DNA of 27,628 nt from an uncultured Phascolarctobacterium sp. (GCA_958448515.1 CAUDEF010000024.1:1-27628), one strand, 5' to 3'; counted from the first letter of the stretch, positions 12,936 through 21,533 are shown. Numbers and translations: made by a program. The notes: generated by a model from the sequence alone, not told the origin.

Positions 12936-14660
12936 TTAACGTTTTTGAGCTTTATAGTGTGTATGGAGTAGACGATGCGCTTTTTCTCCGAGAGGTTTTC
13001 CAAGCCAATTATCATAAAGAGCTTTAATTTCCGGATTTTCATGTGATTTTCGTAATTCACTCATACGGTCACAATTTAAAAGAGCTTCGCGGCGCATTTT
13101 GCGTATTTCCCGGTTAACCGGTACAGGTTGACCGCCGCCGCCAATGCAGCCTCCGGGGCACGCCATTACTTCTATAAAATGATAATCTGCTGTGCCTGCT
13201 TTTATGCGCTCCAGCATTTTGCGCGCAGAACCAAGTGTGTTGACAACAGCTATTTTTACTTCTGTGCCGGCAATGTTGATTACAGCCTCACGGGTTTCTT
13301 CCATACCGCGTACTTCTTCATAATCAACTTTTGGCAGATCTTCACCGGCAACAACATCGGCAACTGTACGCAGTGCTGCTTCCATAACGCCGCCTGTTGT
13401 GCCAAAGATTACCGCAGCGCCTGTGCCTGTTCCCAGAGGAGAATCAAAGTTTTCTTCAGGCAGATTTGCAAAATCAATACCTGCTTCGCGAATCATTCTG
13501 CCAAGCTCACGGGTAGTGATAACAATATCTACGTCACGATAACCGCTGTCGCACATTTCTTCACGAGCCGCTTCAGCTTTTTTAGCAGTACAGGGCATTA
13601 CAGATACGGAAACAATCTTAGCCGGATCAATACCAGCCTGCTCGGCAAAGTAGGTTTTTGCCACAGCGCCGAACATCTGCTGAGGAGATTTTGCTGTGGA
13701 AAGATGCGGTAAAAGTTCCGGATATTTCAATTCTATCATATTTACCCAACCAGGACTGCAGGAGGTAATCATGGGCAGAACACCGCCGTTTTGCAGACGG
13801 TCCAAAAATTCGTGACCTTCTTCCATAATGGTAAGATCGGCAGAAAAATTGGTATCAAAAACTTTGTCAAAACCAAGAATTCTCAAAGCACTTACCATTT
13901 TGCCGGTTACCACACTGCCTGCCGGGATGCCCAGCTCTTCGCCAAGCGCCACGCGTACGGAAGGAGCAGTCTGCACAATAACAACTTTATCAGGATCGTT
14001 AATTGCCTCCCATACTTTTTCTGTATCGTCTTTTTCTACGATAGCACCGGTCGGGCAAACGCTTGCGCACTGTCCGCAGTAGGTGCAGGCAGCATCTTTC
14101 AGATCATGCTCAAAAGCAGTAGAAACAATAGTACCAAAGCCTCTGCCTGCAAAGCTGTACACGTTCATGCCCTGCACATCACGGCAGATACGGATGCAGC
14201 GTCCGCAGAGAATGCATTTTTCCTGATCGCGTACCAGGGACGGATTGCTGCAGTCGATAGTATGAGCTTTGGTTTCACCGCCTTCAAAACGGATTTTGCG
14301 CATGCCAAGATCGGCAGCAATTTTCTGCAGCTCGCAGTCACCGCTTTTCTGACAGCTGAGGCAGTCTTTAGGATGATTTGCCAAAAGCAGCTCCACAACT
14401 GTTTTGCGTGCTTCACGAACTTTGGCAGTATTAGTATTTACAACCATGCCTTCGCTGACAGGATATACACAGGAAGCAACCAGTGTACGTGCGCCGCTGG
14501 CCTCTACCATGCACAGACGGCAGGCGCCTTCGGCACGCAGTTCAGGATGATAACATAATGTAGGAATATAGATACCTGCCGCACGGGCAGCCTCCAAAAC
14601 GCTGGAACCCTGTGGAGCCTGAATCTGTTTACCATTTATAGTTAAATTTACCATAGTCAT
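12936..14660 (-). CDS. hndD: [FeFe] hydrogenase catalytic subunit, NAD(P)-linked group A type
   Basis: Cytoplasmic H2-forming or H2-oxidising subunit. The 574 residues run in order: [2Fe-2S] ferredoxin domain (Cys36, 47, 50, 64), His-ligated cluster region (His96, Cys100, 103, 109), two [4Fe-4S] clusters (Cys149-159 and 192-202) and the H-cluster domain. H-cluster motifs: L1 TSCSPGW (299-305), L2 MPCTAKKAE (Cys357), L3 EVMACPGGCIGGGGQP (Cys501, Cys505). The textbook L1 is TSCCPGW, so position 302 is Ser where a cluster-ligand Cys is expected. The start at 14660 (MTMVNLTING) follows TAAGGAGG that overlaps the hndC stop. With hndA, hndB and hndC it should form an electron-bifurcating or NAD(P)-dependent enzyme, disposing of reductant during fermentation. 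Confidence 0.94.
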   Translation of the reverse strand: MTMVNLTINGKQIQAPQGSSVLEAARAAGIYIPTLCYHPELRAEGACRLCMVEASGARTLVASCVYPVSEGMVVNTNTAKVREARKTVVELLLANHPKDCLSCQKSGDCELQKIAADLGMRKIRFEGGETKAHTIDCSNPSLVRDQEKCILCGRCIRICRDVQGMNVYSFAGRGFGTIVSTAFEHDLKDAACTYCGQCASVCPTGAIVEKDDTEKVWEAINDPDKVVIVQTAPSVRVALGEELGIPAGSVVTGKMVSALRILGFDKVFDTNFSADLTIMEEGHEFLDRLQNGGVLPMITSCSPGWVNMIELKYPELLPHLSTAKSPQQMFGAVAKTYFAEQAGIDPAKIVSVSVMPCTAKKAEAAREEMCDSGYRDVDIVITTRELGRMIREAGIDFANLPEENFDSPLGTGTGAAVIFGTTGGVMEAALRTVADVVAGEDLPKVDYEEVRGMEETREAVINIAGTEVKIAVVNTLGSARKMLERIKAGTADYHFIEVMACPGGCIGGGGQPVPVNREIRKMRREALLNCDRMSELRKSHENPEIKALYDNWLGKPLGEKAHRLLHTHYKAQKR

Positions 14661-14675
14661 CGTTCATGCTCCTCC

Positions 14676-16466
14676 TTAACCTTTGGTAATTGCCTTGAAC
14701 GGGCAGGCAGTAAAGCAGGCACCGCACTTGATGCAGATATCCTGATTAATAACATGTTTTTCCTTAACCTTACCGCTGATAGCCTGTACAGGACAGTTTT
14801 TAGCGCATAAGGTACAGCCACGGCAGGCATCAGTAATCTGATAGCTGGCAAGTTTTTCGCACACGCCTGCCGGACAGCGTTTTTCTTTAATATGAGCTTC
14901 ATACTCATCACGGAAATATTTAAGAGTACTTAAAACAGGGTTAGGCGCTGTCTGTCCAAGTCCGCACAAAGCGGTTTCCTTAATATTGCGCGCCAGGCTT
15001 TCCAGAAGCTCGATATCCCCTTCTCTGCCCTGACCTTCGGTAATGCGGTTTAAAATCTCCAGCATACGTTTGGTACCTTCGCGGCAGGGAGTACATTTGC
15101 CGCAGGATTCGGACTGAGTAAAGTTAAGAAAGAATTTAGCCACATCAACCATGCAGGTATCTTCGTCCATAACAACCAGGCCGCCGCTGCCCATCATAGC
15201 ACCTGCTGCAATAAGAGAGTCATAATCAACGGGCAGATCAAGCATGTTTTCCGGCAGACAGCCACCGGACGGACCGCCGATTTGTACAGCTTTAAATTTT
15301 TTGCCGTTGGTAATGCCGCCGCCAATATCAAAAATAATTTCGCGCATGGTAATACCCATGGGCACTTCAGCAAGGCCGGTATTATTAATTTTACCAGTCA
15401 GCGCAAAAACTTTAGTTCCTTTGGAACGTTCAGTACCAAACTGACAGTACCAGTCAGCACCGTGAACAATAATCTGCGCAACATTGGCAAAGGTTTCTAC
15501 ATTATTGATATTGGTAGGCTTGCCCCAGAGACCGGATACTGCCGGGAACGGAGGACGAGGACGAGGCATACCGCGTTTGCCTTCAATAGAAGCCATCAGC
15601 GCAGTTTCTTCACCGCAGACAAATGCGCCGGCGCCTTCTTTAATATGCAGTTTAAAATTAAAGCCGCTGCCGAAAATATTATCGCCTAAAAGGCCCATTT
15701 CTTCAGCCTGCTCAATAGCAGTACGCAGACGTTTGATAGCCAGAGGATATTCTGCGCGTACATAGATATAGCCTTCATCTGCGCCGATAGCATAACCGCA
15801 GATTGCCATGCCTTCGAGAATGCGGTGAGGATCGCCTTCCAAAACACTGCGGTCCATAAACGCACCCGGGTCACCTTCATCGGCGTTACAGATAACGTAT
15901 TTTTTATCGCTGACAGAATTTTTGGCAAACTGCCATTTCATACCTGTCGGGAAACCGCCGCCGCCGCGGCCGCGCAGTCCGGATTTTTTTACTTCTTCAA
16001 TTACATCTTCCGGGCTCATGGTAGTTACAGACTTAGCTAAAGCTTCATAACCGCCTACAGCAATATATTCTTCAATTAATTCAGGATTGATGGCACCGCA
16101 GTTTTCCAGAACCAGACGATGCTGTTTTTTATAAAAGCCTATTTCAGAATAATTAGGCACTTTTTCATGACTTAATGGTTCACGATACAAAAGACGTTCT
16201 ACAATACGTCCTTTATATAAATGACTTTCTACAATCTCTTTTACGTCTTCCGGTTTAACACGGCAATAGAAAGTACCTTCCGGATAGACGATAACCAGCG
16301 GACCGTTTTCACAAAATCCATGGCAGCCAGTTTCTACCAGCATTACTTCATCCTTTAAACCATACTCTTCAAGATATTTGGCAAAGGCCAGCTGAATTTC
16401 TGTAGAACCTGCAGACTTACAGCCTGTACCGCCACAAACCAAAACATGAGCTCTGATATGCTGCAT
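14676..16466 (-). CDS. hndC: Hydrogenase NADH/flavin subunit, NuoF-like
   Basis: Binds FMN and NAD(P)H and passes electrons to HndD. The 596 residues comprise an N-terminal thioredoxin-like [2Fe-2S] domain (Cys11, 16, 48, 52), the NuoF flavin/NADH domain with GLRGRGGGGFPTG (163-175) and CNADEGDPGAF (193-203), the SLBB-type region, a [4Fe-4S] site ESCGKCTPCREGT, and a C-terminal two-cluster ferredoxin domain (CRGCTLCAKNCP at about 548 and CIKCGACFTACP at about 578). The frame opens at a TTG at 16481, but that overlaps the GGAGGGG ribosome site, so the ATG at 16466 (MQHIRAH) is the start. Confidence 0.95.
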   Translation of the reverse strand: MQHIRAHVLVCGGTGCKSAGSTEIQLAFAKYLEEYGLKDEVMLVETGCHGFCENGPLVIVYPEGTFYCRVKPEDVKEIVESHLYKGRIVERLLYREPLSHEKVPNYSEIGFYKKQHRLVLENCGAINPELIEEYIAVGGYEALAKSVTTMSPEDVIEEVKKSGLRGRGGGGFPTGMKWQFAKNSVSDKKYVICNADEGDPGAFMDRSVLEGDPHRILEGMAICGYAIGADEGYIYVRAEYPLAIKRLRTAIEQAEEMGLLGDNIFGSGFNFKLHIKEGAGAFVCGEETALMASIEGKRGMPRPRPPFPAVSGLWGKPTNINNVETFANVAQIIVHGADWYCQFGTERSKGTKVFALTGKINNTGLAEVPMGITMREIIFDIGGGITNGKKFKAVQIGGPSGGCLPENMLDLPVDYDSLIAAGAMMGSGGLVVMDEDTCMVDVAKFFLNFTQSESCGKCTPCREGTKRMLEILNRITEGQGREGDIELLESLARNIKETALCGLGQTAPNPVLSTLKYFRDEYEAHIKEKRCPAGVCEKLASYQITDACRGCTLCAKNCPVQAISGKVKEKHVINQDICIKCGACFTACPFKAITKG

Positions 16467-16485
16467 AATTTTCCCCTCCAAAAAA

Positions 16486-16854
16486 TCAGTCTTGTTCCAG
16501 TTTTCCCACTACAAGCTCTTCAACGATGCGTCCGTTGACCACATGCTCTGCAATAATTTTCTTAACATCCTCCGGCTTAACTTTTCCATAGGTAATACGA
16601 GGTTCACCGGGACGAACAACGTCAACCAGCACTTCTTTTTCGCACATGCCGATGCAGCCTGTCTGCTGTACCTGTACATTAACCAGCTTGCGTACTGCCA
16701 GCTCATCTAAAATGGCACTCATAACTTCACGGGCGCCGGCTGCGATACCACAGGTACCCATACCTACAATAATTTTTACGCCGTCATTTTTGCGCAGTTT
16801 GATATCTGCTTTTAATTTTTCACGTAATTTATGTAAATCTTCTAAACTCTTCAT
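16486..16854 (-). CDS. hndB: Hydrogenase-associated (2Fe-2S) ferredoxin-like subunit
   Basis: A 122-residue thioredoxin-fold [2Fe-2S] protein, a small electron-transfer subunit of HndABCD-type hydrogenases. After a helical N-terminus (MKSLEDLHKLREKLKADIKL) come GMGTCGIAAGARE and QQTGCIGMCEKE, giving three obvious Cys ligands; the fourth Cys of the classic C-x4-C pair is not present, which appears usual for HndB proteins. The C-terminus (GKVKPEDVKKIIAEHVVNGR) resembles the end of the HndC N-terminal domain, suggesting shared ancestry. It begins 2 bp after the preceding ATPase gene ends. Confidence 0.92.
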   Translation of the reverse strand: MKSLEDLHKLREKLKADIKLRKNDGVKIIVGMGTCGIAAGAREVMSAILDELAVRKLVNVQVQQTGCIGMCEKEVLVDVVRPGEPRITYGKVKPEDVKKIIAEHVVNGRIVEELVVGKLEQD

Positions 16855-16856
16855 AC

Positions 16857-17408
16857 CTAAACCTCCACATTGCGTACCCTGTCTATTTCCTGCTGCAGAT
16901 AACCCTCCATCCAGGTATAGACCTCAGGATTGGTAAAATCAGCAGCCTCGCCTAAAATCTCCCGTACTTCCTTGGTTGAAAACGTCATGGAAGCACTGCC
17001 CTGCTGATATGTAAATATCAGATCAATCCACGGAGCACCGGCCAAAAGAACCTTTATCGTTTCAATGATATTGCCCAAAGGCGGTCTGTCAATATTATCC
17101 CTGGCAAAACAGGCTTCAATTAATGTTCCCTGCCCTTTGACAGAACTGATATCAAGATGCCCGCCACACTGCTGAGTTACCATATCAATAAAAGGTATCC
17201 CCATACCAACATTGCGGCTCAGCCGCGTTGTAGTAAACGGATCCCGAACTTTGCTTAAAAGTTCCTCGCTCATTCCCCTGCCGTCATCTTTAATGCGAAA
17301 AACAAAATAACCCTGTTCATCTTCATTAACGGCAATCTGCAGATTTTTTGCTCCTGCTTCAATGGAATTTTGCGCTAAATCCAAAATATGCAGTGAAAGC
17401 TCGCGCAT
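16857..17408 (-). CDS. HATPase-domain protein of the hydrogenase operon
   Basis: A 183-residue protein with the GHKL ATPase fold: N box HILDLAQNSIEAGA, G1 box DDGRGM and G2 box RNVGMGIPF. It has no dimerisation or phospho-acceptor His domain, so it is not a complete sensor kinase; after the ATPase part come about 70 residues of unknown function. Genes of this kind recur between nuoE-like and hndB-like genes in clostridial hydrogenase operons, and the start-stop spacing here (2 bp on both sides) implies tight co-expression. Its job is not known; an anti-sigma or switch-like control of hydrogenase expression or activity is a guess. Confidence 0.88.
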   Translation of the reverse strand: MRELSLHILDLAQNSIEAGAKNLQIAVNEDEQGYFVFRIKDDGRGMSEELLSKVRDPFTTTRLSRNVGMGIPFIDMVTQQCGGHLDISSVKGQGTLIEACFARDNIDRPPLGNIIETIKVLLAGAPWIDLIFTYQQGSASMTFSTKEVREILGEAADFTNPEVYTWMEGYLQQEIDRVRNVEV

Positions 17409-17410
17409 AA

Positions 17411-17908
17411 TTACTGGTACCTTTTTAAAATTGCCGGCAGCTTATCTGCAGTCAGTCTGCCGTGAGTATCATCATTTATCTGCATGACAGGCGCCAAACC
17501 GCAGGCACCGATGCAGGCTACGGTTTCCAGAGTAAAACGCAGATCATCAGTAGTATGTCCAGCTTTAATGCCCAGCTCTTTTTCCAGCGCCTGCAGAATC
17601 ATCTTGCCGCCGCGAACATGGCAGGCAGTTCCCTGGCAGACACGAATAATATTTCTTCCGCGGGGATTAAGATGGAACAAAGAGTAGAAGGTTACTACGC
17701 CGTAGATTTCAGAAATAGGCACGCCTGTTTTTTCTGCTACATATTCCAGTACATCCTTGGGAAGATAGTTATATAAATTTTGCACTTCCTGCAAAATAGG
17801 AATGAGGGAACCTTTTTTGCCCTCGTATTTTGCTAAAATTGCATCAACCTGAACCTTTTCAGGATTTTCGCCGCCGCAGCAGCTGCATGTATGATTGATT
17901 AGGCTCAT
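17411..17908 (-). CDS. hndA: Hydrogenase [2Fe-2S] subunit, NuoE-like
   Basis: First gene of the hydrogenase operon. The 165 residues contain an N-terminal helical part (LPKDVLEYVAEKTGVPISEIYGVVTFYSLF) and the thioredoxin-like [2Fe-2S] domain with CQGTAC and ETVACIGACGLAP, the four Cys ligands of NuoE proteins. It works with HndC as the NAD(P)-linked module. An extra CSCCGG near the N-terminus (HTCSCCGGEN) is an additional Cys cluster not needed for the known site. The ATG at 17908 follows GGAGGAG. Confidence 0.94.
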   Translation of the reverse strand: MSLINHTCSCCGGENPEKVQVDAILAKYEGKKGSLIPILQEVQNLYNYLPKDVLEYVAEKTGVPISEIYGVVTFYSLFHLNPRGRNIIRVCQGTACHVRGGKMILQALEKELGIKAGHTTDDLRFTLETVACIGACGLAPVMQINDDTHGRLTADKLPAILKRYQ

Positions 17909-17947
17909 AATGATTCTCCTCCACCCAATAAAATAAGATACACTTTC

Positions 17948-17976
17948 AGTATATCATTTTTCAATTATATACTCAA
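17948..17976 (-). promoter_or_regulatory. Promoter of the hndABCD operon
   Basis: On the minus strand TTGAGT (17976-17971), a 17-bp spacer and TATACT (17953-17948) form the best sigma-70-type promoter in the window. The start should be near 17941, with a 33-nt leader. GATACAC at 17937-17943 (over the start site) is repeated inverted as GTGTATC at 18004-18010 upstream, a possible regulator pair. Confidence 0.7.
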
Positions 17977-18008
17977 TACTATTTATTAATTTAAGTTTAA
18001 TTAGTGTA

Positions 18009-18779
18009 TCATAATTCAGATGTATCAGCAAACTGTCCCGGCTGCCATACACGTCCTTCCAGGCCGTTTAAAGCCAGTTTCAGTTCTTCGATACATAAAC
18101 TTTCTACATTTAATATATTTTTGGGACCCTGCACAAAATCCATAATATTATGTGCGTCAGAATTTGTCACATAAGGCAGAAATCCTGCCAGACGCTGCAG
18201 CCTTGTCTGCATGGAAGCCTGCCAGCCTGCTGCGGAAATCTCTGCCGCCGCAAAACCAAAGTCAGGCTCAATAAAACCAAGCTGACCCACAATGCTGTAG
18301 GATGGCCTGTCAATATGGGCAGCAATGCTTATGCCGCCAAGCTGCGTCACCTGCGCCACCACTTCTGAGGCAGTCATTTTCAGCGGAGCATGCAGCAGCC
18401 GCTTTTCCTCATAAAGAAAATTATCCTCAGCATCAACTACAAACTGGGCACCAAATTTATCTGCGTTATTAAGCAGTCCGTTCATCCTGTCATCTACAAT
18501 TTTCTGCCAGGCGTTAATCTGCTCCAAAGTATCGAATAAAACTACAATATGCGCCTCTTCCAGACACTCTACCTCCATACCGGGAAAAACCTTCACTCCG
18601 TAAGCTTCTCCAGCCTCAAGAGCCGCCTTTACATTGGCCGAACTGTTATGGTCGGTAATGGCAACTGCGCCGATGCCAAATTCTGCAGCCCGCAGAACAA
18701 TGTGATGAGGCGTCATCTCTACCTCAGCGCAGGGCGAAAGCAAAGTGTGCACATGAAAGTCGGCTAAAACCGTACGCAT
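18009..18779 (-). CDS. PHP-domain metal-dependent phosphoesterase
   Basis: A 256-residue PHP protein (the fold of histidinol phosphatase, RNase AM/TrpH and polymerase PHP domains). Metal-binding motifs: DFHVHTLLSPC at the N-terminus, ITDHNSSANVKAALEAG, EVECLEEAHIVVLF, AAHIDRPSYS and NSDAHNIMDF. Its start overlaps the stop of the preceding DRTGG gene as TAATG, so the two are translationally coupled. PHP genes are often found in this position in hydrogenase-linked DRTGG clusters, but the substrate is not known. It is followed by the hndABCD promoter. Confidence 0.9.
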   Translation of the reverse strand: MRTVLADFHVHTLLSPCAEVEMTPHHIVLRAAEFGIGAVAITDHNSSANVKAALEAGEAYGVKVFPGMEVECLEEAHIVVLFDTLEQINAWQKIVDDRMNGLLNNADKFGAQFVVDAEDNFLYEEKRLLHAPLKMTASEVVAQVTQLGGISIAAHIDRPSYSIVGQLGFIEPDFGFAAAEISAAGWQASMQTRLQRLAGFLPYVTNSDAHNIMDFVQGPKNILNVESLCIEELKLALNGLEGRVWQPGQFADTSEL

Positions 18780-19120
18780 TATCTTTTACCGATGCCAAGC
18801 TCATAAAGCTCGCCAATAACCTGATAGGCAGGTTTTGCCGTAGTAAAAATTACAACCTCATTTAAAGCTGCCTTGCTCAGAGTATCTTCGGCAACAGCTG
18901 CATCACCTGCTACAATAACAGCCGCCAGACCAATGAGCGACGCCACTGCCGCCACATTCTGATGGCCCTGCATGGTGACCCATACCATGCCCGGCTGAGC
19001 CTGTCCCATAACATTACTCAAAAGGTCGGAAGCATAACCGTCAGTAATTTCACCATCAAGGCCTACTTCCGGAGTAGCAAGCTTCAAGTCTAAAGCTTCC
19101 ATCATATCCTTTACTTTCAT
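18779..19120 (-). CDS. DRTGG-domain protein (downstream copy)
   Basis: A 113-residue single-domain protein (MKVKDMMEALDLKLATPEVG...) matching the DRTGG fold: ITDGYASDLLSNVMG, then a Gly/Ala/Val-rich beta-alpha region (GHQNVAAVASLIGLAAVIVAG). The domain is otherwise found in AMP-sensing CBS proteins and phosphotransacetylases, with unknown function. It overlaps the upstream hydrogenase-like gene by ATGA. A second copy, only distantly similar, opens the operon at 20948. Confidence 0.85.
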   Translation of the reverse strand: MKVKDMMEALDLKLATPEVGLDGEITDGYASDLLSNVMGQAQPGMVWVTMQGHQNVAAVASLIGLAAVIVAGDAAVAEDTLSKAALNEVVIFTTAKPAYQVIGELYELGIGKR

Positions 19121-20484
19121 CTTTCGTCCTCCTCAAAATTCTGCAGCGGTTCAGGCTCGTGAGAAATGGGAACCTGACGCGCCAGCTCCAGCATACCCTG
19201 AGCCAGCTTATGGACACTGCTGCGCAGTTTAAAAATGCAGTCTGTAACGTGGGCCTTGCCCTGCACAATATCCTCTGCCAGACACTGACAGCTGGGTGCG
19301 CCGCAGGCACCGCAGTCAAGACCGGGCAGGCTTTGCAGAACTTCTTCCATCTGCTCAAACTTTTTCATAGCTTCCATAATGTTTTCATCAAGCTGCATCA
19401 TGGGCCTTGGCACAATTTTTTTGCGGTATTCTGCCGAAGCCGGAAAATCCTGCAGAACCATGCTCTTTTGCATAACTTCTCTGCGTGAGCCGTTTTCATT
19501 TTCTACCATGGCTTTAACGCGCTGTTTCAGATTACTTTCTGCCACAAAGCGGTTTTCGGCAGCCAGTACGCCGCCAATACAGCCGCCGGAGCAGGCACTG
19601 CACTCAATATAATCAAGCTGAGGCATTTTATTCATGGAAATCTGCTCCAGCACCTCATACACATTTTTGATGCCATTTACAGCAAGGGCGTTATTTAAAC
19701 CGGCAGATTTAATCTCGCCGCCATAGCCGCCCCAGCGCATTCCGTAGGATGAACCGGTGCGCACATTAACAGGGCCGTCACCACCCAGACATTTTAAAAG
19801 CCTGCCATAAACCTCGCTCATGCTGAAACTGCCGGAAAGCTGTGATTCTTTCACATCAACGGACTGACGGATATTGCTCTCTTTGGAGGGACACGGCGAA
19901 ATAAACCAGACACCGATCTGCTCTTTGGGAAGACCTGTTTTGGCAGCCGCCTCTCTTTTAACATAAATTGCCGCCGCCTCAGCCGGAGCAAGCACAGGCA
20001 CAATCTGCTTGATAAGCTCAGGAAATTTAACCTGAATCATGCGCAGCACTGCAGGGCAGGTACTGGAAATTAACGGCTTGCGTCCGCCGGTGTAGCTTTT
20101 AACATAATTTTCTATTTCCAGGGCAATGTACTCAGATGCCAGCGACACATCAAAAATCTCGTCAAAGCCAAGATTATGCAGTCCCTGCCAGATATCCTCC
20201 ACCGGAATATTAGCCGGAAACTGAGCGTATAAAGAAGGTGCGGGCAGCACTATATTATAGGAAAAACGCTCCAGTCCCTGCAAAGTATCCATGGCAACAG
20301 TAAAAGCATGATAAGGACACATTTTGGCGCAGGAACCGCAGTCTATACATCTGTCATTTAAAATCTCCGCTTTACCGCTGCGGACTCTGATAGCTTCCGT
20401 GGGGCAAACCTTAACACAGGATACGCAGCCCTGACACTTATCCTGCTGTAACTTAACAGAATGAAAATACTCTATCGGAGCCAT
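19117..20484 (-). CDS. H-cluster-like iron-sulfur protein ([FeFe] hydrogenase large-subunit C-terminal family, putative sensory type)
   Basis: A 455-residue cytoplasmic iron-sulfur protein. It has two [4Fe-4S] ferredoxin motifs (CQGCVSCVKVCP at 17-27, CIDCGSCAKMCP at 46-56), an H-cluster domain with altered motifs (L1 SSTCPAV with Cys143, L2 SPCPSKESN with Cys198, L3 ECSACSGGCIGG with Cys298 and 302), and a C-terminal CoFeSP-type [4Fe-4S] motif LDCGACGAPSCQC (391-401) plus Cys416. The first Cys of L1, used for proton transfer in catalytic enzymes, is Thr. Such group C/D proteins are regarded as sensors or regulators, not bulk hydrogenases. It lacks a PAS or kinase domain, so its partners may be the ATPase, DRTGG and PHP proteins around it. 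Confidence 0.88.
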   Translation of the reverse strand: MAPIEYFHSVKLQQDKCQGCVSCVKVCPTEAIRVRSGKAEILNDRCIDCGSCAKMCPYHAFTVAMDTLQGLERFSYNIVLPAPSLYAQFPANIPVEDIWQGLHNLGFDEIFDVSLASEYIALEIENYVKSYTGGRKPLISSTCPAVLRMIQVKFPELIKQIVPVLAPAEAAAIYVKREAAAKTGLPKEQIGVWFISPCPSKESNIRQSVDVKESQLSGSFSMSEVYGRLLKCLGGDGPVNVRTGSSYGMRWGGYGGEIKSAGLNNALAVNGIKNVYEVLEQISMNKMPQLDYIECSACSGGCIGGVLAAENRFVAESNLKQRVKAMVENENGSRREVMQKSMVLQDFPASAEYRKKIVPRPMMQLDENIMEAMKKFEQMEEVLQSLPGLDCGACGAPSCQCLAEDIVQGKAHVTDCIFKLRSSVHKLAQGMLELARQVPISHEPEPLQNFEEDER

Positions 20485-20498
20485 CGTACACCTCTTTT

Positions 20499-20942
20499 CT
20501 ATAAATCTTCACTGATATGTTTAAAACTCATGGTAATAACTGTACCCACGCCCACCTCAGACTGAATATCAAAGGTATCGGAGCATTTTACCATATTGGG
20601 CAGGCCCATGCCTGCGCCAAAGCCCATCTGGCGGGCATAGTCAGGAGCTGTGGACCAGCCTTCCTGCAAAGCCTTTTCTATATCCGGAATTCCCGGGCCA
20701 TTATCAGAAACAACTATTTTCGTTTCATCGCTGAAAACCTCAGCCTCTACCTTGCCGCCGCCAGCATGAATAATAACGTTCATCTCTGCTTCATAAGTAC
20801 CGATAGCAATGCGGCGCACAATATCTGCCGGCACACCAACCTTCTGCAGCATGCGTTTAATTTTGGCAGAAGCTTCTCCGGCACGCTCAAAATCTCCGCC
20901 GGCAACTTCAAAATCTATTTTAACTGATTTATTTTCACTCAT
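20499..20942 (-). CDS. Anti-sigma-factor-type serine kinase/ATPase
   Basis: A 147-residue GHKL ATPase of the RsbW/SpoIIAB type, with N box EAEMNVIIHAGGG, G1 box SDNGPGIPDIEKAL and G2 box MGFGAGMGLPNMV. The frame extends 7 codons to a TTG, but the ATG at 20942 (MSENKSVKIDF) has AGAGGTAG before it and is 5 bp from the stop of the DRTGG gene. It is encoded in the same operon as the H-cluster-like protein. No partner sigma or anti-anti-sigma gene is visible here; a phosphorylation or binding switch is an inference. Confidence 0.88.
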   Translation of the reverse strand: MSENKSVKIDFEVAGGDFERAGEASAKIKRMLQKVGVPADIVRRIAIGTYEAEMNVIIHAGGGKVEAEVFSDETKIVVSDNGPGIPDIEKALQEGWSTAPDYARQMGFGAGMGLPNMVKCSDTFDIQSEVGVGTVITMSFKHISEDL

Positions 20943-20947
20943 CTTTA

Positions 20948-21298
20948 CTACCTCTTTGAACAACCTTTAATCCCAGCCTGATATAAAATACCGCAGGCCT
21001 CAAATAAAGTGCACTCTGTAGTCATCACAGGCAGACTATTCTCCTCAGCTGCCTGCAGTACATCCTTGCCCGGCTTTTTGCCGCGTACAATCACCAGTCC
21101 GCACAAATCTGTCATATCAGCTGTACGGATAACCTGCAGATTAGTCATACCTGTACACAAAAGCGTGTTTCTTTTGGTAAAGGCCAGCACATCACTCATA
21201 AGATCACTGCCGCAGCAGGTTTCTACCGGACGATCAAGAAATTCACTGCCTGTAAGCACTGTGGCGTTCAGCAGCCTTTGCACATCTTTTAAATCCAT
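20948..21298 (-). CDS. DRTGG-domain protein (upstream copy)
   Basis: A 116-residue DRTGG-like protein (MDLKDVQRLLNATVLTGSEF...), with the segment CGSDLMSDVLAF matching the family core (here in place of DRTGG-type residues) and LCGLVIVRGKKPG. It opens the five-gene regulatory operon. Cys residues at VETCCGSD and a C-terminal KGCSKR stand out. Only the domain assignment is supported; the function is unknown. Confidence 0.82.
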   Translation of the reverse strand: MDLKDVQRLLNATVLTGSEFLDRPVETCCGSDLMSDVLAFTKRNTLLCTGMTNLQVIRTADMTDLCGLVIVRGKKPGKDVLQAAEENSLPVMTTECTLFEACGILYQAGIKGCSKR

Positions 21299-21503
21299 AA
21301 TATCTCTCCCACATATTCATCTATTTAGCCTGATAAAAAACAAAATATTTATACGATTTTATTCTACCTTTTCTACAATGCAATGTAAATAAAAAATGTA
21401 ACTCGCAAAATTTACTGTTCATCTGCCGGAAAGTAGTGTAATAAATAAAACAAATTTAAAATCTTTACCATTAATTACTGTTATTTTTGTCAGTAGGCAA
21501 ACA
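21299..21503. other. Intergenic region upstream of the regulatory operon
   Basis: AT-rich, 205 bp, with the candidate promoter above and no supported gene. No further repeat or structure was found that can be defended. Confidence 0.5.
21356..21383 (-). promoter_or_regulatory. Candidate promoter of the DRTGG/H-cluster regulatory operon
   Basis: On the minus strand TTGCAT (21383-21378), a 16-bp spacer and TAAAAT (21361-21356) precede the first gene by about 50 nt. Confidence 0.45.
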
Positions 21504-21533
21504 AAAAAGACCGGGAATATTCCCAGTCTTTTT
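21504..21533 (-). terminator. Terminator after the outer-membrane gene remnant and ATPase gene
   Basis: A near-perfect stem from AAAAAGAC and GGGAA to TTCCC and GTCTTTTT, with one mismatch and a minimal loop, has A and T runs on both sides. It follows the end of the barrel remnant by about 20 bp and probably belonged to that gene; it now also ends transcripts of the ATPase gene. Confidence 0.8.
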
